Below are positions 1 to 11,740 of a stretch of 64,000 nucleotides of DNA, piece after piece. The translations under genes were made by a program, and so were the position numbers. The stretch spans positions 111,476,141-111,540,140 of the forward strand of contig NC_068938.1 of assembly GCF_016801865.2 (NCBI RefSeq), in the 5' to 3' direction. Position 1 is the stretch's first letter; each line of letters begins with the position of its first letter. The notes beneath the pieces were generated by a model, which had not been told where the DNA came from, ran no database searches, and saw only the letters and a list, made by a program, of their open reading frames with translations. Source of the DNA: Culex pipiens pallens. Taxonomy: Eukaryota > Arthropoda > Insecta > Diptera > Culicidae.

Positions 1-441
1 GATGTGCTGCCTGGCGGGAGCACGAAGCAGTCTTTTTGAAACGCAATCGGCTCGACAGAGACGCGGGGTGAAGAAGGAAGCTGCTGCGTCAGTGCTTCCA
101 GATTGTATCCTTTTCAAAGAAATTACTAAAATTTGTTTCTTAAATATTTTACTGTTTTTCTCACGTTTCTAAATTCCGTTAAATCTTCTCTTGTTTATAA
201 TTTTATTTTTCGTTGAAGCTATCGAAACACTCATTAAAATACCTTTCTACATTCCTTCTACTAAAACCAAAACGCTGTACTATACGCTCTACCTTATTTC
301 ATTTAATAATTTATTATTTTTCAGCTGGTTATGAAGGTAATTTACTATATAAAATAAATTTATTTTATATATTCATTTATTATATTACACTTAACTATAT
401 ATTGTTACACTAAACACAACTTACACAACAATAATGCGAAA
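1..441. other. AT-rich non-coding DNA with short GC-rich start
   Basis: The first ~110 bases are GC-richer than the rest. On the plus strand they read as a short open peptide (CAAWREHEAVFLKRNRLDRD) that ends in a stop near base 71. This could be the end of an exon or of a retroelement ORF entering from outside the window, but nothing upstream is visible to test it. Bases 120-440 are very AT-rich and show no gene. Confidence 0.3.
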
Positions 442-716
442 ATGAACCGGAGCGTTTGGTACGGTATGTCCACGCATCCTTCCTCCCCTGTAGATTCTGT
501 GAAATGTGATCCGTTCTCAGAATCCTCTCTGCGGTTAACACAACGTAGTAGGGCTGGCCGCTTTAATTTTTGTAATACATTTTCGGGTGTACTACAATTA
601 TTAATAATGACAAGAAAAGTGCTTGGGGCGTAATCTAATCACAAGACTTTCCAGCATGCTTTCATCGGACTGGCTGCGTTTGTGTTAGATTAGATTAGAT
701 TAGATTAGATTAGATT
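442..716 (+). mobile_element. Non-LTR retrotransposon 3' end with (TTAGA)n tail
   Basis: This segment ends in a run of TTAGA/GATTA pentamers (about 685-716). It is clearly related to 18615-19024: both contain a block like CACGC-TTCTTCCTCCCCTG, then GGCCTGGCCGCTTTAA-like sequence, then AATAATGACAAGAA, and both finish with the same pentamer tail. A shared 3' region ending in a simple repeat is typical of 5'-truncated LINE copies. No intact ORF is present and the clade cannot be assigned. The 5' boundary is approximate. Confidence 0.6.
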
Positions 717-2806
717 AAATTTAAATATCACAATTCGACATTTTTGAAGTTGATATCATAAATGCTTCAGTTTCTTCAAGGTTTGATAGATTTGGGCTCC
801 ATGAACAACATCAAATTATAGAACTAAAAATCAAAGCATGCTTTTTGAAGGGACTGAAAAAATATTTGACAGGTTGAGCAATATGTGGATTTTAGTGGAT
901 TGCAGACTGGATTTCGCCATGTTATGTGATGATTGTCTGAGCCCAAGTTGCCTAGGAATTGATAACTGGGAAAAGAACCAACTCCACCAACTCCTCCAAG
1001 GAAAAGGATTCGGAAGACGGGAAGTATTGATGATCCTTTTATTTAAGGGGACAAGGGAAAATCTTCACGGTGTCCCCAAGTTAGTTTCGCTTGGAGTTGG
1101 ACGGTTTTTGGGAATGTGAAAGGTCTAGGATACGCTTTAAGTAAACGTTGTAACCAGGTTGTCCGCCAAAAATTTATTTTTGTTAAATCCTAGTGTATTC
1201 AGTGTATTAATTGCAAATATGGACCTTTGGACCAATTTGGATGTTAATGGTTTAAAATCGCAATCCAAACATGCCAAAAATAGATCACTGAATTCACAAA
1301 GAATAACTAATAAATGAAATGAAACTGAGGAAAAAACACAAACAATAAAACATCAGAAAAAACGTCTGCTCCGGAAGATGAAAAAAAAAACTCTCCCCTC
1401 CATAAACAATGTGCGCAGAGCTGAATTGTGTTGGGTTTGGTCCCGGGTGGGAAAATTACATTAATTTTTTATGCTTTCTCTGCAAATGTTACACCGCACA
1501 GTGGGTTGTTGGTGGGTGGTATTTTGCAAAGCTTTGCTAGCTCCAATGACGTGGAATAGCCTCGCACATCCACTAGAATAGCCCTGCGTATGATGTAACT
1601 CATCGATATGGAACAACAATAATGGGTGAGCATCAATCCAATTAATTATTGATGAGCAATTGCGTAAAGGGATCCGGAGCACTATTTCACCGGATGAAAT
1701 ATATTTGAGCTGGTTTTCCAGCAGCAGCAGCAGCAGCAGCATCAGGTAAAGTAATCGACGGAACGGAATGAGATAATTTGCTACCCTTGGCGTATGCAAG
1801 ATTAAACTTAATGTGAATAATGTTCGATGGAAGTGATATAGAAGGGAAGGGCTTTGGATGTTAATACGATTATTTGAGTAGAAAGCTAAAAATTCACATC
1901 TACTCAATCTTTAGAATGATTTTTTATAAATATGTTTTTTTTTTCTACGATTACTTATTATTAAATTGATTTGAAAATGGTTACCCAGTTCGATATTTCA
2001 ATTTCAACTTTGTGGAAGGATTCATCACGCTTCTTCATATTTTAGAAAATGTTTGTAAATTATCTAAGAACATCTATTAACCCTGGTTAAGACATGTTTT
2101 GTTTAAATTGACTGTTTTCATTCGCTCAGCATTAAAACTTGCGAACTTTTATTTCCGCATACGGCCAACGACGTTTGAGTCCTCGCGTAAGCATATTTTA
2201 TTTATAAATCAAAACTTTCTTTCGTTCCAACCGACTGCCGCCGCTATGATATGCCAAATGTGTATCGCCGCTTTTTATTGAAAATTCCAAACTTGTCTCC
2301 CACCCACACAAAAATCCCCCGGACTTAAGTCTGAAGGGAGGGCTTTCAAGCATAATTTCTGTGACAGGCAACTCCGACTCCGGCAGTCGCACGATAAATT
2401 ATGTTTCGCGAGCGCGCGCCAGTTCAAAAAAGTAAATAAGCAAAATCCATGTTCGCCTCCGATGCTCCGCCAAGAACGATTCTGAGAGAGAGAGTTAATG
2501 CTGTGTAACACAGAATATGCTGCGATTTTCAAACTCACTTCTGGCGAAGGGTGGGCAGAAAAGTTACGACGAGTAGCAAATTTGATGTACGGCATAGCCG
2601 GTATTCAATAAATAAACCTAAAAAACAATGACGCTTATTTCGCATTGTCAGGGAAATGCTCAAACCGCATTATTGCGAGGATAAAGTTTTCAAAAATTTC
2701 CGCCTCTTCCTGTACTGAATGGTGGAGTTTTGGCTGGCTATCATATTTGGAAGGTTCTAGTGGGGTAGGGTGGTCAGATTTTTAACTGAAAGATGCGTTT
2801 ATATTT
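717..2806. other. Intergenic stretch, no gene seen
   Basis: Open frames here are short, lack splice-site-bounded structure and resemble no family I know. The only notable item is a CAG/CTG trinucleotide run at about 1719-1741. The ORF covering it on the minus strand (1461-1907) reads it as poly-leucine and looks incidental. Confidence 0.4.
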
Positions 2807-2811
2807 CTAGA

Positions 2812-2964
2812 GTTTTTTTTTGAAAAGGTCCAATAAACCAAATTTTCAGTTTTTGCCTTTTGGGTGTTTTTAAATACCCCTGACTCAAGGCGGTTCCAAA
2901 AACACCCAAAAAGCAAAAATTGGAAACTTGGTTTATTGGATCCTTCAAAAAAAAAAAAAAAAAA
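2812..2964. mobile_element. Hairpin MITE (long palindrome), copy 1
   Basis: Two arms of roughly 54 bp are complementary. The left arm (about 2822-2875) begins AAAAGGTCCAATAAACCAAA and the right arm (about 2895-2948) ends GGTTTATTGGATCCTTC. They are separated by about 20 bp containing CCCTGACTCAAGGCGG. The structure would fold into one stem-loop bordered by T and A runs. A related copy whose right arm is cut short lies at 6240-6358, including the same loop. Confidence 0.7.
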
Positions 2965-3288
2965 AAATCCAGATTTATACATTTGGAACCGTGCCTTGGT
3001 AAGGGCTTTTTAATGTGCCGAAAAAACAAACAAATGACGGTGCATTTCAATTTATTAGATCGTGAGATTAAAGATTGTTTTTGGGTGATTGATTTTGAAA
3101 AAAACTACTAACATTTTGTCTGTTTTATTCTATCTTGTGACAACGACCGTATTGGTCTAAAATGAGTTGATGATGAAGTTTTGTTTTACTTTACGTACCC
3201 TACAAGCAGAAAGGGGCTGTGTCCTATCCCTCGTCTTGTCCAGACCAAAAATCCATGATAAAGTTGTCAGACTTAATCTGTCAGACCA

Positions 3289-3860
3289 GAACCGGCTCCG
3301 TGGCTTAATGGTTACGGCTTCTGTCTCACAAGCAGAAGGTTCAGGGATCAAATCCCGGTCGGTACCTTTGAAATTTGGAATCATGAATTTGAACTTTGAA
3401 TATGAACAAAAACGAAAAATGAATCAGTTGGGATTCGAACTCACACCTTTGGATTGTTGTTCTGGGACGTTAAGCAGTCGGCCATCAGAAGGTTTACACT
3501 ATAGCAGTGAATTGATCCGTAGTGTTGAAACATATTATCTTCTCATATTATCGCTGATCCCTGATTTGCCTGACGGGATTGGAAGTCTAAATATAGATCG
3601 AGTTTCCTTCAGATGCTTGCTTCTATGTTTAGGCGGGGCCGAACAATGCCCAGCGACCTCGGAATTGGACCGCAAGGAGCTCTGTCATTCTGAAACGGGT
3701 CGTTGGAAGCAGCGCGAGGGCTATCATCACCTAATACCCGGGACTGAGATACGTTTTATCAGCATTCGGCATATACAAAGTCTGATACAAACTATACTTT
3801 CCCATAATTTCGCTACAGGTTAGCGGGCATTGGATTGGACCACACACACACACACACACA
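3289..3860 (+). mobile_element. SINE with two convergent tRNA-like modules, (CA)n tail
   Basis: This 572-bp retroposon is flanked by perfect 21-bp direct repeats (3268-3288 and 3861-3881), the target-site duplication. Module A (about 3293-3364, plus strand) has a box-A-like TGGCTTAATGG, a box-B-like GGATCAAATCC and an anticodon-type hairpin CTTCTG...CAGAAG. Module B (about 3420-3497) is a second tRNA-like unit on the minus strand, so the two face each other. The remaining body ends in (CA)n at about 3841-3860. The same A/B arrangement recurs in the opposite orientation at 43597-44562. A 218-residue open frame across it is incidental. Confidence 0.75.
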
Positions 3861-3891
3861 CAGACTTAATCTGTCAGACCAATACTGTCAG

Positions 3892-3950
3892 GGGCAGCGA
3901 ATGACCGAAAGGTTAAAGCTGCCGGAAATAAAGTAATTAACAACAACAAC
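3892..3950 (+). mobile_element. 59-bp LINE 3' tail with (CAA)n end
   Basis: The short insert reads GGCAGCGAATGACCGAAAGG, continues through GGAAATAAAGTAATTAA, and ends in (CAA)n. It is bordered by an 11-bp direct repeat AATACTGTCAG (3881-3891 and 3951-3961). I read it as an extremely 5'-truncated retrotransposon tail. It landed immediately beside the SINE insertion, whose duplication ends at 3881. Confidence 0.6.
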
Positions 3951-3961
3951 AATACTGTCAG

Positions 3962-5150
3962 ACCAAAGAGTAAAAAGTAAACAATCTTGGTCTTCGACGT
4001 AGGTTCACACAAATCAAGAAAAGAAAATTTGAAAAAGTGTTTTTTTTCTAATTCAATATTTGGTATTGGGCTCCAAAATTGAATGTACTCCAGAAAATGG
4101 TTAAACAGTGCGGCGTCCCGTACACCGACAATTAAATAACCAGTTAAAAGCCTTATTTTTCCACTTTAATTTCTGATCGCGTTTTCGCTTAACACCTGAA
4201 CAATCTTGAAATTATTCATGCGGATTTGTGATTACCTTTGTTCTATCATTCCCTTACCTACAAGACACTTCAACTCGATTTTGGGAATTCGTTTCCGTTT
4301 CCCGGATATCGCAATACACACTTGTGACATAGAGCAATTTTCCATCAAAATGATCGTGCTATCTTGTGACTCGTCATACAAGTTATTGGAAAATGCGAAA
4401 ATTATTATTAAAAAAATACTATGTTGATACACATTTTTAAAAGAATGCAATCTTTTGATTTTTTGAATATATTGATTAAGTCGGTTAAACTATTGATTTA
4501 AGTTTATTTGAGTTGAAATGGGAATTCTGATCAATCTGCACATTGTTTACATTCGAGACACAATTGTGACACGTGCTGTTCAGAGTTTTGTTTTTGTAAT
4601 TTACTGTAACTTTAAGGGTGCACAGCAAAAATTTGTCAATCTTACGGACCCAATCCTGCAAGAATCCCATTGTAAAAATAGTCAAACTTTGTTGTAAATA
4701 ACTTTGAAGACAGTAATATAGGGGATGAATAAAAAATATATCGATAGTTCCCGTAGTTTTGAAGATACTAAAATGTCTGTAACAAAAATTTAGGTGCAAA
4801 AGCTCTGGTTGATGTGTTCCGTTAAACTGGTGTAACCAAATTAGTTGAAACTTGGAACGTCTATTACACGATAGTAAACGAACCGATTGCTTCAAAAAGT
4901 TTGACTCCGTTATTTTTTGCTTTAAAAAAAAAACATCAAACTTTAAAAATCGATTTTCACGAAAAGTACTAAATGCAAGTTGTCACAAGATAGCAAACAA
5001 CATACGATTTTCCTAATGTATATACAAATTTGATTTTCCTGCTCCCTACATCACAACCTTGCCTGACAGCATAAATTTGGATATAAAAATACATATCAAA
5101 GTATGCATTGTGTTCAAAAAGCATTGAAAAGAAAAACTTCATATTTTAAA
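3962..5150. other. Non-coding, with dispersed TGCTATCTTGTGAC motifs
   Basis: No gene is visible. Motifs resembling CGTGCTATCTTGTGAC (about 4356) and its inverse (about 4981) match the terminal motif of the foldback at 13362-14545. They suggest old, eroded copies of that family. The 72-136 residue open frames in this region are antisense to each other and resemble no known protein. Confidence 0.35.
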
Positions 5151-5153
5151 ATA

Positions 5154-6030
5154 GAGTCAATCGGGGCAAGAGTGCGCACTAGCCTGGCTGGCTTTACTTG
5201 CAATGAAAATTTCCAATATTTGTCTGGTGAAGGCGTCTATTTGCCCATGAAAAAATTTAAAAAAAATTAAAGCGTTTGATTTTTGCGAGCAAACATATTT
5301 TTTTCGCTATTTTGTTAGTAAATTTCATGTTTGGAATACAAGGTTTAAAATACCTAAGATTAATCAAATAAATAAAACTTAGCATGCAGCTTGATAACTG
5401 ATGTAATTACTAGTAAAATCGTGTAAAGATATTCACTGAATTGTTTTTTCTAAATTGTACTACGACCTTTTCAAAAATGAAATGAAGTACGGGGCAAGTG
5501 TGCGCACTTATGTTTCCCAAACAATTTTATATGGAGAAAAAATATAAGTTGCTCAAATCGATTCATTCATAACAAAAATATGTTGAAAAGTTGAACAAAT
5601 GACATCCATGCAAAAATATCGAAGTTTTTAAATAATAACCTTAAATATGGCTGTTTTATAAATTAAAATGATCAAAACTTTAAGTTACTTGTCAAAAATA
5701 CCCGTTTAATAAATTCTTTTTGATTTATTGTGGAATTTGTTATATTTTGGCTGAAAAACAACCCCCAAAACTAACATAGGTGAAATAGTTCATTAACAAA
5801 TTATAATATCCAATGCGCACTCTTGCCCCAAGGTCGGGGCAAGAGTGCGCATTTGTGACTTTTATAGATTTTGCCTATATCTCGAAACTTTTTGGAAAAA
5901 GTCTAGTAATACGTTTTGAAGGCAATTGATATAGCTTCCTTTTGATAGCAAGGTCGAATAATAAATTATTCATTTTCAGAAGAAATCAGAACGATGTTTG
6001 TTAGGTGCACACACTTGCCCCGGGCTACTC
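5154..6030. mobile_element. TA-flanked MITE, TIR with CGGGGCAAG
   Basis: The left terminus GAGTCAATCGGGGCAAGAGT and the right terminus (reverse complement GAGTAGCCCGGGGCAAGTGT) form imperfect inverted repeats. They are bordered by TA at 5152-5153 and 6031-6032. The GGGGCAAG-TGCGCA motif recurs inside at about 5490 and as a back-to-back inverted pair near 5815-5850. There is no transposase ORF. TA duplication suggests mobilisation by a Tc1/mariner-like transposase (inference). Confidence 0.65.
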
Positions 6031-6239
6031 TACTGTGGGTTTAGAGGTTTGACGTTACAAAATTTATTTTTTTTTAATTTAACCATTTCAAAAGAATGTC
6101 AAAAGAACTATATTGTAACTTAAAATCAAATTATTTGTTTAAAAACCATTATAATTTTAATCAAAACAATTTGAAATAAAAAGGCGATTGAAAAAAATCG
6201 TGTTTTAATTAACACGTAAGACAAGAAAAAGCCTGAAGT

Positions 6240-6358
6240 TTTTTTTTGAAAAGGTCCAATAAAACAAATTTTCAGTTTTAGCTTTTTGGGTGTTTTTTAA
6301 TACCCCTGACTCAAGGCGGTTTCAAAAACACCCAAAAAGCAAAAAAAAAAAAAACTCC
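6240..6358. mobile_element. Hairpin MITE, copy 2 (right arm shortened)
   Basis: The left arm and loop match 2812-2900 closely (AAAAGGTCCAATAAAACAAA, then CCCTGACTCAAGGCGG). After the AACACCCAAAAAGCAAA segment the right arm is replaced by an A-run. The copy is therefore truncated or expanded at that A-tract. Confidence 0.6.
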
Positions 6359-6739
6359 AGAAGAGTTTATTGCAGATAGAGGGTGTTGATTTTCGAGGTT
6401 TCCAATATCCCGGGAATCGAGAGTTGTATTTTGCAAATTCCCTGGAATTTTTGGGATATTTGGGCCCCACAAGTTTCGTATTTCAATTGGAAAATTGTGG
6501 TACCCAAACATATGTATGTCATAGCTGAAATTTTAAAGATATTACAAAAAAATAATAAAAAAATATTTAAATTTAAACAACCAACCATAGTCTTAACATT
6601 TGAATGAAAAAAGTGCTTTTAAAATGCATTTTACACAAGTTCAGTTGTTTTGCAATCATTAGTTTTCAAAGAATGTCCCGATAAGCCTTATATGACGGTA
6701 ATTGTTCTAAATCGCAGTATAATTTTTCTAATCTTTTAA

Positions 6740-8139
6740 GAGCGAGTTTTTCACCGATGTGAAACAGGTCGTATCGATGTGCTCCGATTTGGATGAAACT
6801 TTCAGCGTTTGTTTGTCTATGCATAAGATGAACTCATGCCAAATATGAGCCCTCTACGACAAAGGGAAGTGGGGTAAAACGGGCATTGAAGTTTGAGGTC
6901 CAAAACACATGAAAAGTCTTAAAATTGCTCGCATTTCCGTAAAACTTCATCAATTCCAACTCTCTTAGATGCATTCGAAAGGTCTTTTGAAGCCCTTCAA
7001 AATGTGCTATAGACTTCCAGGATTGGTTTGACTTTTTCTCATAGCTTTTGCAAATTACTGTTAAAAATTGTTTTTTTAAAAACCTTAATAACTTTTGGCA
7101 ACAGCCTCTAACACCCATACTCCTATAGGTCAAAAGTTAGGGAATTTCATGGACTATAAGCCTACGGTATTAACTTTTTGGCCAATCGCAGTTTTTCTCA
7201 TAGTTTTTCGATTTTTCTAGAACAAACATTTTACAACGTTAGTTTTTGCCCTGTAGGCCAAGAAGACGGCACTTTTTGGTCTCAATTTTTTTCATATTCG
7301 GAATCCTCGGTCAATTTCACGTAAGTTAGAAGTATTGGAGTTGTAATTTTGATTTAAAAAAAATTAAATAAAACATTTTTGAAAAAAGAAATAGATCTTA
7401 TTTACCCTATGATCAATACGTCAAATGCTGTATCAAGTAGGCGAAAACTTGTTTACCCCTAATCCGACAAAATTCTAAATAATATTTTAATTAATTCTAA
7501 ATGGCATTTTTTCCAATCAAATTCAAAATTCCAACACTTCAATCTAATGTAAAATTTTCTGAGGATTCCGAATATGTCAAAATTGAGACCAAAAAGTGCC
7601 GCTATGGAGGCCTACAGAGCAAAAACTAACGTTGTAAAATGTTTGTTCTAGAAAAATCGAAAAACTATGAGAAAAACCACTATTGTCCAAAAAGATAATA
7701 CCGTAGGCTTATAGTCCATGAAATTCCCTAACTTTTGACCTATGGGAGTATGGGTGTTGGAGGCTGTTGCCAAAAGTTATTAAGGTTTTAAAAAAAACAA
7801 TTTTTAACAGCAATTTGCAAAAGCTATGAGAAAAAGTCAAACCAATCCTGGAAGTCTATAGCACATTTTGAAGGGCTTCAAAAGACCTTTCGATTGCATC
7901 TAAGAGAGTTGGAATTGATGAAGTTTTACGGAAATGCGAGCAATTTTAAGATTTTTCATGTGTTTTGGACCTCAAACTTCAAAGCCCGTTTTACCCCACT
8001 TCCCTTTGTCGTAGAGGGCTCATATTTGGCATGAGTTCATCTCATGCATAGACAAACAAACGCTGAAAGTTTCATCCAAATCGGAGCAACTCGATACGAC
8101 CTCTAGAACAAACCGAGCAGAATCTACAAATACTGCCTC
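6740..8139. mobile_element. 1.4-kb foldback element with TTAA duplication, copy A
   Basis: The element is 1400 bp and bordered by TTAA at 6736-6739 and 8140-8143. Two long inverted arms (about 6765-7310 and 7560-8105) begin near GGTCGTATCGA-TGCTCCGATT and surround a short AT-rich centre. The outermost ~30-35 bp differ between ends (GAGCGAGTTTTTCACCGATG on the left; reverse complement GAGGCAGTATTTGTAGATTC on the right). A 1401-bp sister copy is at 50636-52036. No ORF is credible. TTAA targeting is characteristic of piggyBac-type transposases, but the ends do not show the usual CCCT. Confidence 0.75.
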
Positions 8140-8143
8140 TTAA

Positions 8144-9120
8144 CCCCTTCCCACCTGGAGCAAAATCGAGATTTTTTACGTTTTTCTACATTACTTGTAA
8201 CTGGATCGTCCGTTATAAGAGATCCACGGTGTTTATGGATGGTTCCTTATCGGAATTTTATCGAAATCAAGATATGGTAACCGTAACCTTTCCCACACTC
8301 AACATTTTCCGTTCGAATGATGGCCAACGACGAGCAGATATTTTGAAGTAATTTTTTTCCCGCGCTTCGCCGATGGCACTCTCCCGGAAATTCTGGATGG
8401 GAGTGGGGGAGATTGGTTGTCACAACGTAGCGGACACAGCCCGACACTACACACTAACCGGGGAAAACTTTCCGAACGATACTCTCTGAAACGAAAATAT
8501 TTTATACAATTAATCCTTTTTCCCTTCTGCCTTTACAAACTTTGCTCAGAATTTTCCCTCGCTGGTAAGTTTCGTCTCTTTGTTGTAAAATATACATCAC
8601 AGCATAATGTAGGTATAACCTTTCTCCCTGTCTCACTCTACCAGGCAGAAGAGGAAACAAGCTCGCATGTTCCGGAAACTCTCGGTAATGGCACACAGCT
8701 TATGAATTGGCTGACGTCGTATAAAATGTTTTAAGCTTCTTTCAGTCACAAACTTTACCGGAAAAGTCGGGAAAATAGAATAGTTGTTGCTGCTTCCGCT
8801 TCGTTACTTTGGTTCGCAGGTGCTGCAGCCGCCTAGACCTCCTGCAGCAGGTATTAACGGAAGAACGTCCTGGTGTTTGTAATGACGATCAAAAGAATAT
8901 TTTCAAGTCGTTTCTGCCCGGGATGTGGCGGGTGAATGTTGGCTGGAAAGCAGCTGGTTTTGGCAGGGATTTTCCCTCAAAAGGGATTACCGCGGTAACC
9001 TCTTGCTGCGAAGAAAGATGATGCATGAGTTTCCAAAATTTAGCAGATTATGTAATACCTTAATGAGGAAGCGATTTGGACAAAGTTTAGGCTGATAATA
9101 TTTTCAATAGACAAATACAG
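8144..9120. other. Intergenic, no gene seen
   Basis: This is mixed-composition DNA with short overlapping open frames on both strands, none recognisable. No repeat shared with the rest of the window was noticed. Confidence 0.35.
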
Positions 9121-9133
9121 ATCTTAAAATTGA

Positions 9134-9992
9134 AATATTCCAATATTCAAATATTCAAATATTCAAATATTCAAATATTCAAATATTCAAATATTCAAAT
9201 ATTCAAATATTCAAATATTCAAATATTCAAATATTCAAATATTCAAATATTCAAATATTCAAATATTCAAATATTCAAATATTCAAATATTCAAATATTC
9301 AAATATTCAAATATTCAAATATTCAAATATTCAAATATTCAAATATTGAAATATTCAAATATTCAAATATTCAAATATTCAAATATTCAAATATTCAAAT
9401 ATTCAAATATTCAAATATTCAAATATTCAAATATTCAAATATTCAAATATTCAAATATTCAAATATTCAAATATTCAAATATTCAAATATTCAAATATTC
9501 AAATATTCAAATATTCAAATATTCAAATATTCAAATATTCAAATATTCAAATATTCAAATATTCAAATATTCAAATATTCAAATATTCAAATATTCAAAT
9601 ATTCAAATATTCAAATATTCAAATATTCAAATATTCAAATATTCAAATATTCAAATATTCAAATATTCAAATATTCAAATATTCAAATATTCAAATATTC
9701 AAATATTCAAATATTCAAATATTCAAATATTCAAATATTCAAATATTCAAATATTCAAATATTCAAATATTCAAATATTCAAATATTCAAATATTCAAAT
9801 ATTCAAATATTCAAATATTCAAATATTCAAATATTCAAATATTCAAATATTCAAATATTCAAATATTCAAATATTCAAATATTCAAATATTCAAATATTC
9901 AAATATTCAAATATTCAAATATTCAAATATTCAAATATTCAAATATTCAAATATTCAAATATTCAAATATTCAAATATTCAAATATTCAAAT
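9134..9992. repeat. 8-bp satellite (AAATATTC)n
   Basis: About 107 tandem copies of an 8-bp unit run with almost no variation. The one clear interior variant is GAAATATTG near 9348, and the ends decay into CTTTCAATCTTTCAAT. Because 8 and 3 are coprime the array is open in a frame with an 8-residue period (KYSNIQIF), which gives a spurious 297-residue ORF. The homogeneity suggests recent expansion by slippage or unequal exchange. Confidence 0.95.
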
Positions 9993-10019
9993 CTCGAAAT
10001 CTTTCAATCTTTCAATCTT

Positions 10020-11610
10020 TTGACATGATTTCAGGATACAGAAAAATGATAGTTGATTCTACTCTGGATAAAACCTAGAATTGCTTTTACTAGATTGGGC
10101 GAGCGAACTAGATATTGTTTCACTACTTAATTGTCTGATCATATCAAAATTATGCAAACCAGTCTTTATTCTCACAAAACTTCATTGTACTCACTGCCTA
10201 GCTAGGATTCGCAGAATCCATTCATTTGACACTGATAAACTCTCCCATTTAAAAGGTTCCAAAAACGAATTTCAATCTATTTCCCCAAATGTGATGAAAA
10301 CAGCCACATCATTCAGCATTCAGATCAAACACAGATCAGGTACGGAGATACAGGCAACCTTTCCCCATCCATCTCCCTTTCCACCCACTTTCAGTTTCAA
10401 AGGTATCAGCTAAATCAAGTACAAAATTTGTTTTACTTCTGACTCATTTGCAGCAAACAAAAACCCTGAATGCGCTTCAATATGAAAATGGATTGCAAAA
10501 TAAATGTCCGTCATCAATATAGGAGAGAGTGGGGGTGGTTAGCGATTCAATCAATCAGGCCAAGATTTATGCAAATCAGACTATCCTGTGTGCAGTTTTT
10601 GTCTGCGTGTGTGCAAACATATTTCACAGTGTATGTCTGACCGGCGGGGAGAGCTTAGTCCGGGCTTCGATGCAAATGTTCATCCCGACTGCTTCCGAAG
10701 GGGCCGGAGAATAAAGTTGCGATAATTAGAATTCAATTTCCATCCGTCTGCCGACCAGCTGTGGCGCGCGGGCGCTCGATTTTCCGAATATAATAGTGCA
10801 GTTGCAGGAAAATTCCTATAAAATAAATACAATATATTTGCCACCACCGCCGGGCGAAGGGAGGAGGCCGGATATAGGACTTTGCCGACCATCCGAGAAG
10901 GTGGGAATGTGAGAATGAAACCCGAATTAGAATCAATCTGTAATAGGTATTCAAAAACACACTGGCTCCAAAGTTTAATGCACTTGTATCAAATTGTATG
11001 CAGAAACGATAGACCAACCTGATTCGTCATCGAAAAAAACCGTTCTGCCACCTTCACAAAAAAAAAATTGCACATGGTTCAGCGAATTATGAATTTGCAT
11101 AAGTGTGTTGTGAATACATCGATTTACATACACATTCACTCCAAAAACTTGGAAGTGATTGGTTGAAGCATCATATTGCAGTGATCGATTGAAGATTCTG
11201 CATAGAGTATGTAAAAAAGACACATTTTGTTATGAAATGTGCAAAAACTTGAAAGTTTGACAAAAATCTAGTACTACGCTTTGTTCAGAAATTCATGCCA
11301 AACATTTTGCCATAAAAAAGCTCATGAAAGAATATTTACAAAAATAAAATAATTTGTTGATAAATCACCATTACTCGAATGTCGCAACCTCAAATAGTAA
11401 TCTTTAACTTATTTAGAAAATAATTTGGATGGTATATAAAGTTTACTGATAACTTAGTTAAACATTCTACATAACTTTTGAAATTATATAATATGATCCC
11501 GATGCCCCGAACATACTTTTTAAATCGATGCAAAAATTTGCTTTGTTTGATGCTCAAAGTTTGCCCAAAACGCAAAAATAGAAAATTTTAGTATTTTCGA
11601 AAAATACGTT
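10020..11610. other. Intergenic, no gene seen
   Basis: There is no recognisable coding sequence. The segment 10600-10900 is GC-richer, but its open frames overlap on opposite strands and look non-coding. Confidence 0.35.
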
Positions 11611-11626
11611 ATTTTGTTCAACTGTG

Positions 11627-11700
11627 GTGGCCGATACGGCAACGACGCAGTTCAATATGCCGAAGGTCTCGGATTCGAGTCTCGGTATCGACACGTTTTT
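11627..11700 (+). mobile_element. tRNA-like SINE/MITE fragment
   Basis: The block has a box-A-like GTGGCCGATACGGCAACG and a box-B-like GGATTCGAGTC, followed by TCGACACG and a T-run. It resembles the tRNA-like core inside the 419-bp MITEs at 19651 and 60217 (TGTGGTGGCCGA...GGTTCGATTC...GTCGACAC). It is probably an older, partial relative of that family. Confidence 0.45.
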
Positions 11701-11740
11701 TTAAGGGTGTTTTTTTTTTTGGAAAATGAACCCATGAGTA

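Noticed and set aside
3167..3823. 218-residue ORF
   Set aside because: It runs through a SINE with two tRNA-like modules and across its target-site duplication, so it joins unrelated sequences.
9134..9992. CRISPR-like array
   Set aside because: The repeats are contiguous with no spacers and the DNA is eukaryotic.
9130..10023. 297-residue ORF (KYSNIQIF repeats)
   Set aside because: It is a translation of the 8-bp satellite with perfect unit periodicity; there is no start context or non-repeat domain.
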